Shown in pieces: positions 28,480-36,722 of a stretch of 64,000 nt of DNA. Position numbers and translations under genes: made by a program. The stretch is taken from contig CBDBPL010000007.1 of NCBI GenBank assembly GCA_965208685.1, forward strand, positions 1,488,001 through 1,552,000, written 5' to 3'. Source of the stretch: JAJEFO01 sp965208685. Lineage in GTDB: Bacteria > Pseudomonadota > Alphaproteobacteria > Rhodobacterales > Rhodobacteraceae. Under the pieces are notes generated by a model. The model worked only from the letters and a program-made list of their open reading frames with translations. It was not told the DNA's origin and made no database searches. Within the stretch, counting starts at the first letter, position 1. Each line of letters starts with the position of its first letter.

Positions 28480-29913
28480 ATGCCCCTGAAAGTCGGAATC
28501 ATAAGGGCATCCTTGCCGAGCTACTTTCCCGAACGCCACGGCGTGTTCGAGGCCTGCATCGGCGCCGTCGAGGAGCTCGTGACCGCAGTGGGCGGAGAGG
28601 TGTGCGTCGCGCCGAACGTCCCGATGGACGGAGCCGGCGCACGCAGCGCCCTGGAACACTGTCGGGACCAGGGGGCCGGCTTCGCGCTCCTGATCCATGG
28701 CGGCTTCACCATGGGCGACGTGGCGCGGGAGGTCGCGATGGGCGGCATGCCAATGGGCGTCTGGGCAACGCCCGAACCGACGCACGAGAACGACATCCAG
28801 CTCAACAACTTCGTCTCGCTCAACATGAGCCTGTCGATCGCGCGTGGCGTTCGAGACCTCTCCAGGAACCCGGTTCAGTGGTATTTCGGCGCTCCGGAAG
28901 ATCTCGCGCTGCGCGACCGCCTGTCACGCAGCCTGCGGGCGCTGTCTGCCAGGGAAAGCCTGAGAGGGGCAAGAATCGGCGTCGTCGGCGGCCTGGCGCC
29001 GACCTTCTACAACATGGAAGTGTCCGGCGATGCCCTGGCCCGCAACCTTGGAGTCGAGGCCGTGCACGTGGACATTCACGGAATGGTAGAGGCCATGGCC
29101 GCCGCCGACGGCGGCGAGGTCGAGTCCGAGATTGCGGCCATGGGCGCGCGCGGCGAAATACGGGGCGTGTCGGACGAGCAGATGGCACTGACCGCCCGTG
29201 CGGCGCTGGCGCTGAGGAAGATTGCCGGCCGGGACGGCTATGACGGCCTGGCGGTGTCCGACTGGCCGGCGCTCCAGGAAAGCCCGGGCATGCATCCCGG
29301 CGCCGCCTTCAGCTGGCTTGAGGAGAAGGACAACATGGCCATCGCGTCGGAAGGCGACGTGCTCGGGACGGTCACCCAGGTGGCTGTGCGGTCGATCACA
29401 GGCAGGGTCGGCAGCCTGCTGGACATGACCTCGCCCCAGTTTTCCGATGACCGCATCCTGATGTGGCATGGCGGCGGCGGGCCGCTCTACATGGCCAGGG
29501 ACGGGCGCGTCGCGTGGATCAACCATCCGATGATCGGCCGCGGCACGCGGGAAGGGCCGAGATTCGGCGCGATCGCGGACTTCGAGTTCGCCGACGGGCC
29601 GCACTCCGTGCTGCGCGTTGCCCGCAGTGGAAGCGCGGCCTTCGCCGTCGAGGGCCAGGTCAGGGCGATGGGCGAGACAGGATTCACCGGGTGCCGCGGC
29701 TGGGTCACAGGGTTTTCCGATCGCGGCGAGGCCTGCAGCGCGGAGGACGTCGTGACAAGCGTCATGGAACACGGGCTGGAGCACCACTTCGTGCTGGTCC
29801 CGGGTCCCTGTGCCGGCGACTTTCTGGAATTCGCCGCGTGGGCCGGAATGGAGTGCCTGCCCGTGATTCCGGCACACGGCGGATTGCCTCCGCGTTCCGC
29901 CCGAACATGTTGA
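28480..29913 (+). CDS. L-fucose/D-arabinose isomerase-like protein
   Basis: 477 residues, shorter than enteric fucose isomerase (about 590) but similar to the compact branch annotated as fucose isomerase-like. N-terminal Rossmann-like domain (LKVGIIRASLPSYFPERHG, GGFTMGDVAREVAMGGMPMG). The central part has GVWATPEPTHENDIQLNNFV and DGYDGLAVSDWPALQESPGM, with the metal-ligand candidate Glu of FSWLEEKDNMAIASEGDV. The C-terminal domain has LMWHGGGGPLYMARDG. It probably converts an aldose to the ketose used by the kinase. It follows the regulator by 13 bp; the next gene has its own promoter. Confidence 0.8.
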   Translation: MPLKVGIIRASLPSYFPERHGVFEACIGAVEELVTAVGGEVCVAPNVPMDGAGARSALEHCRDQGAGFALLIHGGFTMGDVAREVAMGGMPMGVWATPEPTHENDIQLNNFVSLNMSLSIARGVRDLSRNPVQWYFGAPEDLALRDRLSRSLRALSARESLRGARIGVVGGLAPTFYNMEVSGDALARNLGVEAVHVDIHGMVEAMAAADGGEVESEIAAMGARGEIRGVSDEQMALTARAALALRKIAGRDGYDGLAVSDWPALQESPGMHPGAAFSWLEEKDNMAIASEGDVLGTVTQVAVRSITGRVGSLLDMTSPQFSDDRILMWHGGGGPLYMARDGRVAWINHPMIGRGTREGPRFGAIADFEFADGPHSVLRVARSGSAAFAVEGQVRAMGETGFTGCRGWVTGFSDRGEACSAEDVVTSVMEHGLEHHFVLVPGPCAGDFLEFAAWAGMECLPVIPAHGGLPPRSARTC

Positions 29914-29950
29914 CTCGACCCCCCGCCCATGTAGATTTGTCGATACAAAT
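29910..29950 (+). promoter_or_regulatory. Promoter with predicted HutC/GntR-type operator, site 2
   Basis: TTGACT at 29910-29915 is followed 16-17 bp later by a -10-like TAGATT/AGATTT. This overlaps the perfect palindrome ATTTGT-CGAT-ACAAAT (29935-29950). The form TTGT-N4-ACAA resembles known HutC-family operators. It precedes the ABC importer operon by about 33 bp; the overlap with -10 suggests repression. Confidence 0.65.
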
Positions 29951-29982
29951 TGAGATATACAGAAATTCCCCTGGAGACATGA

Positions 29983-31032
29983 GTGACCCAAGTCCAGCTT
30001 AACTCGGTCAGGAAGCAGTTCGGCAACTTCGTTGCCATCGAGAACCTTGATCTGGACATATCCTCCGGCGAGCTTGTTGCCTTGCTCGGACCCTCGGGTT
30101 GCGGCAAGACGACCACGCTCAGGATGATCTCGGGACTGGAGCGCCCCAGCAACGGCGCGATCCTGTTCGACGGCAAGGACGTGTCCGAACAGGCCGTTCA
30201 GGACCGCAACGTGGGCATGGTGTTCCAGCGCTACGCGCTGTTTCCGCACATGACCGTGGAGAAGAACGTCGCCTTCGGCCCCAGCGTCAGGGGCGCGCCA
30301 AAGGCGGAAATCGCCAGAAGGCTCGACGAGATCCTGGAAGTGGTGCAGCTGACCCCGTTCCGCACGCGGTTTCCGGCACAGCTTTCGGGCGGGCAGATGC
30401 AGCGCGTTGCCGTCGCGCGCACGCTGATCACCGAGCCCTCCATCCTCATGATGGACGAACCGCTCGCGAATCTTGACACCAAGCTCAGGGTGGAGATGCG
30501 GCGCTTCATACGCGACCTGCAGCAGCAGCTCGGCATCACGACAATTTTCGTGACCCATGACCAGATCGAGGCGATGGAACTGGCCGACCGGGTGGCGGTC
30601 ATCTTTGACGGGCACCTTGCGCAATTCGACACGCCCGAGAGCATTTACCGCTACCCGAGGTCGCTTGACGTCGCGGATTTCATGGGCGCAACGAACATCT
30701 ACCCCGGCAAGCTCCTGTCCAGGAGCAGGGTCGGGACCGCGCTGGGGGAAATCGCCTGTCCGCACCAGAACGACCGGTCCGTCGGGGACTCCGTGCACGT
30801 CCTGCTCAGAGCCGAGGCGCTGGACATGAGCACGGGACCCGCCACGCGGGACGGGCCTGGATTCCAGGGTCGCATCAAGGCACGTGACTTCTTCGGCGCC
30901 AGCGTCACGTACAGGGTTGCGTGCAACGACCAGGAAGTCGACGTGACCGAGAATGCCCGGCGCATGCGCGACGTTGGCGACGACGTTCGGCTTGAGATCG
31001 CGCCGGAGCAAGTATGGCTGCTCAGTGGGTGA
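29983..31032 (+). CDS. ABC transporter ATP-binding protein, PotA/FbpC-type
   Basis: 349 residues, GTG start at 29983 with GGAG 7 nt upstream. Walker A GPSGCGKTTTLRMISG, Q-loop VFQRYALFP, signature LSGGQMQRVAVARTL, Walker B ILMMDEPLANLDT, switch IFVTHDQIEAME, then a TOBE-type C-terminal domain. First gene of the importer operon, followed by binding protein, two permeases and a nucleoside hydrolase. Confidence 0.93.
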   Translation: MTQVQLNSVRKQFGNFVAIENLDLDISSGELVALLGPSGCGKTTTLRMISGLERPSNGAILFDGKDVSEQAVQDRNVGMVFQRYALFPHMTVEKNVAFGPSVRGAPKAEIARRLDEILEVVQLTPFRTRFPAQLSGGQMQRVAVARTLITEPSILMMDEPLANLDTKLRVEMRRFIRDLQQQLGITTIFVTHDQIEAMELADRVAVIFDGHLAQFDTPESIYRYPRSLDVADFMGATNIYPGKLLSRSRVGTALGEIACPHQNDRSVGDSVHVLLRAEALDMSTGPATRDGPGFQGRIKARDFFGASVTYRVACNDQEVDVTENARRMRDVGDDVRLEIAPEQVWLLSG

Positions 31033-31072
31033 GCCAGAGAAAGGACAACTTCAAATCCTGAGGAGGAATGTG

Positions 31073-32422
31073 ATGAAACCAATTGTCTCGATATTCGGCC
31101 TTGTCGCGGCCTGTGCCGCCACATCCGTCTGGGCGGCCGACCCGGACGACGCGGCGTTCCGCGACGCCTTCCTGTCCGGCAGCGCCGACTGGGCGGCGGT
31201 CGAGGCCCGTGCCGCCGAGGAAGGCGAGGTCAACATCTACTACTGGGGCGGCAACGACCTCCTGAACATCTGGATGGACCGGGCCGTGGCTCCGGCCATG
31301 GCGGAGAAGGGCGTGACGCTGAATCCGGTACGGATCACGGGCACGAAGGACGCCGTTGACCTCGTGCTTGCCGAAAAGCACTCCGGCAAGGGCATTGGCC
31401 AGGGCAGCGTCGACATGATCTGGATCAACGGCGAGAACTTCGCGACGCTGAGGCGTCAGGATGCCCTGTTCGGCAGCTTTGCCCAGAGCCTTCCGAACTC
31501 CGCGAACCTGGAATGGGACGAGAGCGATCCGAGGGCGCTGCTGAACGTGCGCGATTTCGGTGTTCCAAACGACTCGGCCGAGGTTCCCTGGTCGGGCGAG
31601 CAGTATGTCTGTGCCGTCAATTCCGCACGCGTGGCGGACGAGGACGTGCCGTCGACCTTTGCCGAGTTGAAGAGCTACCTGGAGGCCAACCCGGGCAAGT
31701 TCACCTATGTCAAGCCGCCGCACTACCTGGGAAACACGTTCGTTCAGGAGGCGGTCTACGCACACAACCCAGACGGCTCGGGCGCCACGCCGTTCCAGCA
31801 GTCGATTGACGACATTGCACCGGCGGAACTGGCACGGCTGATCGCTCCGGGGTTCGAGTACCTCATGAGCATCGAGCCCAACCTTCTCGATGCCGCCGGC
31901 GGGTCGCCCCGGTATCCGGAGGACAACAAGGCGCTGGACGGCCTGTTCCTGAACGGCGAGATCGACTTCAGCTGCAAGTTCGGCCTGTATGCAGTCGCCA
32001 AGGGCCTGGAGATCGGCACCTATCCGGAAGCTGCAAGGCAGTTCGTCTTTCCGGAAAAGACGATGATCAAGAACAAGAACTACCTGGTCATTCCGGGCAA
32101 CGCCCCGAACAGTGCCGCCGCGCTCGTGCTGGCGAACTGGATGACGTCGGTCGACAGCCAGGTCTCCAAGCTCGAGAGCGTCGGAATGCCGGCCGGCATC
32201 GACGGGTGGAAACTCAGTGCCAGCGATGCGGAGCGCATCGTCAACGCATCGCCGGGCCTGATCGGCGTCACGCAGGCCGACCTGGACGCGAATGCCGCAC
32301 CGGACACCAACGCCACGCTGGTCGACGTGATCGAGGCAACATGGCTTGAGGTGATCGAGCGCGACTCGACGGCATCGATCGAGGAGGTCGTGGCCACCGC
32401 CTACGCGAATCTCGGAAAGTAG
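31073..32422 (+). CDS. Extracellular solute-binding protein, spermidine/putrescine- or iron-type (family 1)
   Basis: 449 residues from ATG 31073 with AGGAGG 6 nt upstream. Signal peptide of about 22 residues ending ATSVWAA. The mature protein begins DPDDAAFRDAF and contains EGEVNIYYWGGNDLLNIWMD. This is the pattern of YnjB-like periplasmic binding proteins, which occur with PotB/PotC-like permeases and whose ligands are poorly known. In this operon the ligand is likely a glycosidic compound handled by the downstream hydrolase, by context only. Confidence 0.87.
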   Translation: MKPIVSIFGLVAACAATSVWAADPDDAAFRDAFLSGSADWAAVEARAAEEGEVNIYYWGGNDLLNIWMDRAVAPAMAEKGVTLNPVRITGTKDAVDLVLAEKHSGKGIGQGSVDMIWINGENFATLRRQDALFGSFAQSLPNSANLEWDESDPRALLNVRDFGVPNDSAEVPWSGEQYVCAVNSARVADEDVPSTFAELKSYLEANPGKFTYVKPPHYLGNTFVQEAVYAHNPDGSGATPFQQSIDDIAPAELARLIAPGFEYLMSIEPNLLDAAGGSPRYPEDNKALDGLFLNGEIDFSCKFGLYAVAKGLEIGTYPEAARQFVFPEKTMIKNKNYLVIPGNAPNSAAALVLANWMTSVDSQVSKLESVGMPAGIDGWKLSASDAERIVNASPGLIGVTQADLDANAAPDTNATLVDVIEATWLEVIERDSTASIEEVVATAYANLGK

Positions 32423-32430
32423 TCACTTGT

Positions 32431-32465
32431 TCGGGGCCGGCTGTCATGGTGCCAGCCGGCCCCGA
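32431..32465 (+). promoter_or_regulatory. Intercistronic hairpin between solute-binding-protein and permease genes
   Basis: Perfect 13-bp stem (TCGGGGCCGGCTG, 9-nt loop, CAGCCGGCCCCGA) starting 9 bp after the binding-protein stop. It lacks a T-run. A segmental mRNA-stability or attenuation element is likely, giving more binding protein than permease. Confidence 0.7.
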
Positions 32466-32473
32466 TTCCGCCG

Positions 32474-33403
32474 GTGACAAGTCGAGACGTGTCCGCCAGT
32501 TCTGAGCAAGCAGGCATGACGGCGCGCGAGCGCCGCACCCGAATCCTGCAGATGCTCCAGCTGATACCGATCCTGTCGGTGCTGGTGATCCTGTTCGGGG
32601 GCGCGCTTGTGATGGCGTTGCTGCAGTCGCTCGGTTTCGCGCCGTGGTTCGGCATCAACACCTTTCCGGACTTCTCCTATTTCGGATCGCTCTGGGGGTC
32701 GCAGACCTTCTGGGTCTCGCTTTGGCTGACGCTGTACTATGCGACCGTCTCGACCCTGCTGGCGCTGGTGTTCGGCACGATGCTGGCGCTCGCGCTGATC
32801 AAGGCCTTCCCGGGCAAGTGGCTCTACAAGTACGTCTACAAGCTGCCGCTGATGATTCCCTATACTGTCGGCATCGCGCTGGCGGTCATCATGCTCAGCA
32901 GTGGCGGCGTGCTTTCGCGGTTTGCCGCGTTCGCCGGGCTGATCGACGACCCGGGACAGTTTCCGCAGATCCTCAAGACCCACTACGGCTGGGGAATCAT
33001 CGCGGTGTACGTCTGGAAGCAGACGCCGTTCATCACGCTTGCCGTCTATGCCGTCCTGCTGGGCATCGGGCGGGAAACCGAGGAGGCGGCCGCCATCCTC
33101 GGCGCCCGGCGCGGCGCGATCTTCTTCCGGGTGACTCTGCCACAGATTCTGCCCGGAATCGTGTCATCGACGCTGATCTGCTTTGCCTTCAACGTCGGCG
33201 CTTTCGAGGCGCCGTTCATCCTGGGCGGCGGCTTCCCTGATACGTTGCCTGTGGTCGCGTGGCGCTATTTCAACGACGCCGACTACACCTTGCAGCTCCA
33301 GGGCATGGCAACCGTCGTGTCGATCGGGATTGTTGCCGGGGTGATTCTCTTTGCCTACCTCTGGGTGTACCGGCGTTACGAACGACGCATGGGGCGGCAC
33401 TGA
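32474..33403 (+). CDS. ABC transporter permease, PotB-like
   Basis: 309 residues from GTG 32474; an ATG at 32516 also fits and would make it 295 residues. Six membrane segments; the first is IPILSVLVILFGGALVMALL-like. EAA loop EEAAAILGARRGAIFFRVTLP. Forms the pore with the next permease. The hairpin upstream overlaps the region just before the start, which may influence its translation. Confidence 0.9.
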   Translation: MTSRDVSASSEQAGMTARERRTRILQMLQLIPILSVLVILFGGALVMALLQSLGFAPWFGINTFPDFSYFGSLWGSQTFWVSLWLTLYYATVSTLLALVFGTMLALALIKAFPGKWLYKYVYKLPLMIPYTVGIALAVIMLSSGGVLSRFAAFAGLIDDPGQFPQILKTHYGWGIIAVYVWKQTPFITLAVYAVLLGIGRETEEAAAILGARRGAIFFRVTLPQILPGIVSSTLICFAFNVGAFEAPFILGGGFPDTLPVVAWRYFNDADYTLQLQGMATVVSIGIVAGVILFAYLWVYRRYERRMGRH

Positions 33404-33404
33404 C

Positions 33405-34262
33405 ATGAAGGACGGGAACGACACCCTGAGCACGCGCCTGTCGCCGTTCCAGAAGGTCTATCTCCTGCTCGTTGCCGGATTCATAGTCGGTCCCTTCCTT
33501 CCGGTGATCATCCAGAGCCTTGCGTTTCGGTGGGCCTGGCCCGAGCTGTTGCCCGGAACCTGGTGGCTTGAGCAGCGCGAGAGGTCGACGCTCCCGTTGT
33601 CCTGGGACTACGTGCTGTCGCCTTACAGCCGGGTCTGGGAGGCGACCGTGAACACCGTCTTCATCGGCCTGGTCGTCACAGTGATCTGCCTGGCCATCTG
33701 CCTTCCGGTGGCGCGGCTGCTTGCGCGCGAGAGCTTCGCCGGGAAGAGCGCCTTCGAGTTCTTCCTGTCGCTGCCCCTGATCGTGCCGGAGGCGGCCATC
33801 GGAATTGCGCTTCTGATGATCTTCATCCGGATGGGCCTCGCGGGCAGCTATGCCGGGATCATCATTGCCCACCTGATTCCGACGATCCCCTACATGGTCC
33901 GGATGCTGGCGGCGGTCTACCAGGGACTTGGGCGCGACTTCGAGGAACAGGCCATGATCCTCGGCGCCCGGCCGCTGCAGATTCTCTGGCGCGTGACCCT
34001 GCCGATGCTGCTGCCTGGAGTCGTGGCGGGGGCGCTGTTCACCTTCCTGGTCTCGACCAACATCTTCCTGCTGACGTTCTTCCTGGGCCAGGGCAAGGTC
34101 ATCACCCTGCCGACGCTTCTGTTTTCCAAGATTTCCGGTGGCAATCTTGACACGACGGCCGCCGGAATCACGCTGATCGTGACCCTTCCCGGAATCATAT
34201 TGCTGATCATCTCCGAGCGGTTCATCAAGGAGGAAGCGTTCGGAAAGGGCTTTGGCAGCTGA
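33405..34262 (+). CDS. ABC transporter permease, PotC-like
   Basis: 285 residues, ATG 33405 one base after the previous stop. Six membrane segments and the EAA loop EEQAMILGARPLQILWRVTLP. Second half of the importer pore. Confidence 0.9.
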   Translation: MKDGNDTLSTRLSPFQKVYLLLVAGFIVGPFLPVIIQSLAFRWAWPELLPGTWWLEQRERSTLPLSWDYVLSPYSRVWEATVNTVFIGLVVTVICLAICLPVARLLARESFAGKSAFEFFLSLPLIVPEAAIGIALLMIFIRMGLAGSYAGIIIAHLIPTIPYMVRMLAAVYQGLGRDFEEQAMILGARPLQILWRVTLPMLLPGVVAGALFTFLVSTNIFLLTFFLGQGKVITLPTLLFSKISGGNLDTTAAGITLIVTLPGIILLIISERFIKEEAFGKGFGS

Positions 34263-34271
34263 GGAGAGAAC

Positions 34272-35378
34272 ATGCCGACACCTGCATCTGTCCTGGAAAG
34301 GTTCCCGAAACTCGATCCCGACCTCGTTCGTGCGCGCCTGGGCCGTCCGGAGCAGAGGCCGCGGGTCATCATTGACACCGACACGGCCAATGAAATCGAC
34401 GACCAGTTCGCCGTTGCCTGGTCGCTGCTGTCGGAAGAGCGAATGGCCCTGGAGGGCGTCACCGCTGAGCCGTTCTCCTTTGCGCACCACCGGGAGGGGC
34501 TCATCAAGTCAACGGAGATACTTGAGCGCGGCGGCCCGGCGAATGCGGAAGAGGAGCGTTTCATGGGCGGTCTCGGCGGCTGGGCCGCGAGACTTGTGGA
34601 GCAGGGGATCTCCGCCACGGACATCGCCTTCGTGGGCACGGAAGAAGGGGAGCGGCTCTCCTACGAGGAAATCCTGAGGGTGTTCGAACGCTGCGGGGCA
34701 GATTCGGCCGGCAGGGTGTTCCGCGGCTCGCCACGCTACCTGGGCTCGGTCGACGAACCGGTCGACAGCCCGGCCGCGCGGTTCATCATCGAACGAGCCC
34801 TGGCGGATGACCGGCCGCTCTACATCCTGGCCATGGGCGCGGTGACCAACATCGCCTCGGCGCTGCTGATCGAGCCGCGGATCATCGAGAGGATCGTCGT
34901 GGTCTGGACCTCGGCGTTCCCCTCCCATGCGCCGTTCTGCAACCGGCCTTCGCTCAACCTGGTGCAGGACCCGCCCGCGTCCCGGCTCATGTTCGACAGC
35001 GGCGTGCCCCTTGTCTACCTGCCCGGCTACCACGTCGGCGCACAACTCAAGATCTCGCTTCCAGAGATGGAGCGCTTTGTCAGGGGCAAAGGAGACATCG
35101 GCGACTACCTGCATCACCTCTATGCCAACAACCCCTTGCACGAGATGTTCGCGATCACCGGAACCGAGACCAAGACCTGGGTGATCTGGGACATCATCAC
35201 TGTCGCCTGGCTGTTCGACGCGGGCTACGTTTCGACGTTCCTGACGACGTCTCCGCTGCTCGATGACGATCTCTACTGGCAGCATCCGAACGGCAGGCAC
35301 CCGATCCTGGAGGCATTCGACCTCGACCGGGACGCGATATTCGAGGACTTCTACCGAACGCTCGATCGTGCGCCATGA
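34272..35378 (+). CDS. Inosine-uridine-type nucleoside hydrolase family protein
   Basis: 368 residues. Family members hydrolyse the N-glycosidic bond of nucleosides, giving base and ribose; they bind Ca2+ with an N-terminal aspartate cluster. That cluster is seen as VIIDTDTANEIDDQFAVAW (residues about 32-50). Further family features are PLYILAMGAVTNIASALL and the Asp-containing end of the active site near ETKTWVIWDIITVAWL. It is somewhat longer than typical IunH (about 310-340). Nine bp behind the permease gene, so part of the import operon; it probably acts on the imported ligand in the cytoplasm since no signal peptide is present. Confidence 0.87.
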   Translation: MPTPASVLERFPKLDPDLVRARLGRPEQRPRVIIDTDTANEIDDQFAVAWSLLSEERMALEGVTAEPFSFAHHREGLIKSTEILERGGPANAEEERFMGGLGGWAARLVEQGISATDIAFVGTEEGERLSYEEILRVFERCGADSAGRVFRGSPRYLGSVDEPVDSPAARFIIERALADDRPLYILAMGAVTNIASALLIEPRIIERIVVVWTSAFPSHAPFCNRPSLNLVQDPPASRLMFDSGVPLVYLPGYHVGAQLKISLPEMERFVRGKGDIGDYLHHLYANNPLHEMFAITGTETKTWVIWDIITVAWLFDAGYVSTFLTTSPLLDDDLYWQHPNGRHPILEAFDLDRDAIFEDFYRTLDRAP

Positions 35379-35454
35379 CAGTGCGCGTGCCTCGCCGTCC
35401 GCGGCGAGGTCTCGCATTTCGCGAATCGCGAACCTGTGCCTGAGAGAGCCGGGC

Positions 35455-35478
35455 ATGCCGCCGTCCTTTTGGCGGCAT
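35455..35478 (+). terminator. Putative terminator after the importer operon
   Basis: Stem ATGCCGCC, 8-nt loop, GGCGGCAT, 77 bp after the nucleoside hydrolase stop. No clear T-run follows, so efficiency is uncertain. The remaining part of 35379-35693 has no gene; it includes a 13-bp exact match (TCGTACGGCTCCT) to 2589-2601. Confidence 0.4.
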
Positions 35479-35693
35479 CGTTCCCCGTCGTACGGCTCCT
35501 GTCGTGAGTCTCCTGTGGAGCCGACCCCAATTCCGCGTCCAGGTCCGGCTGCAGTTGCAAGGTCCTGCGAGCCCCGTTCGATCTGCTTGAACTCTCCGGC
35601 CTCAAGCGCGGAGGTTGCCAGCCTCGACCGACCTCCCGCCAGCTCTTGCAATCTCGACCACGACGTCGTGGCGGTCGGTCAGGCCTGCGCGGT

Positions 35694-36722
35694 TCATTGT
35701 TGAAGCGTGGTGCCTCGTTCAATCATGCGCACCGGAAGGACAACCTGGCGTTCCTCCATTTCCGGATCGGCAAACCGGCTTTCCAGGAGCTCCAACGTTG
35801 CGGTAGCGACCTCGTCCACGGGTTGCCTGAACGTGGTGAGATTGGCGAATTCCCAGCTTGACTGCGGGATGTCGTCATATCCGATCACGCTGAGCTCTCG
35901 AGGGACATCGGCCCCATGTTTCGTGCGCATTGCATCCAGAAAGCCCAGCGCGCAAAGATCGGTGGGACAGAACACCCCCGCGTTGCGCATGGGGTTGCTG
36001 GCAAACCTGTCGGCCGCTTGCTGCCCGCTGGCATAGCTCGGATCGGAAACTCGGATTACAGTCAGTTCGCAGCCGCTTGACTTCGCAGCGCGCTTGAACC
36101 CTTCCACACGGGCGGAAACCGAATAAACGACCAGATCCGGCTCGACGGCCACCAGGTGCCGATTGCCTTGGCGCATGAACTTTGCGGCAGCCTCGCGTCC
36201 TCCACCGGCGTTGTCTGACGTCACTTGATCGACATGCGGGTAGTGATGCCCTCGGTCGATGATCACAAGCGGAACATTCCGCTCAGCGCACTTGAAGCAG
36301 ATCGCCTCCGGAGGCAGGCCACTCGTCACGACGACGCCGGAGACGCTGTAGTTCAACAGCAGCGATATGGACTGCTCGGTTTCGGCATTGCCATCTACGC
36401 AGAAGAGCATCGGTCGATAGCCGTCCGCCACAAGTCGTTTGGCCAGCGCATCGATCTGGGCCGCGCGATAGGGATTGGCCATGTCCGAAACGACCAGACC
36501 GACCAGATCGCTGCGCTTGAGGTTCAGCGCGCGTGCCATCTGGTTGACGCGGTAGTCCAGATCGCTGGCAGCCTGCATCACCTTCTTGCGTGACTCTGGC
36601 GAGATGCTGGAGCCGGGCGTGAATGCGCGGGACACAACCGCACGTGACACTCCCGCGCGACGCGCGACGTCGAACGAAGTCGCAGCCTGCTTGCGTTTCG
36701 GAGGCTGCTCCCTAGGCGACAC
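35694..36722 (-). CDS. LacI-family transcriptional regulator
   Basis: 342 residues from GTG 36722, which overlaps the stop of the phosphodiesterase gene by 11 bp. LacI HTH: TSFDVARRAGVSRAVVSRAF with the hinge helix MARALNLKRSDL. The periplasmic-binding-protein-like effector domain follows (VGLVVSDMANPYRAAQIDAL, GVVVTSGLPPEAI, FCPTDLCALGFLDAM, LSVIGYDDIPQSSWEF). Last gene of the 36-43 kb operon, so it would autoregulate. Palindromes upstream of the binding-protein gene (42890-42925) are its probable operators. Confidence 0.9.
   Translation of the reverse strand: MSPREQPPKRKQAATSFDVARRAGVSRAVVSRAFTPGSSISPESRKKVMQAASDLDYRVNQMARALNLKRSDLVGLVVSDMANPYRAAQIDALAKRLVADGYRPMLFCVDGNAETEQSISLLLNYSVSGVVVTSGLPPEAICFKCAERNVPLVIIDRGHHYPHVDQVTSDNAGGGREAAAKFMRQGNRHLVAVEPDLVVYSVSARVEGFKRAAKSSGCELTVIRVSDPSYASGQQAADRFASNPMRNAGVFCPTDLCALGFLDAMRTKHGADVPRELSVIGYDDIPQSSWEFANLTTFRQPVDEVATATLELLESRFADPEMEERQVVLPVRMIERGTTLQQ

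Noticed and set aside
28924..31011. 695-codon minus-strand open frame
   Set aside because: Antisense to the isomerase and ABC ATPase genes, which have clear motifs, starts and spacing; His/Gly-rich shadow composition.
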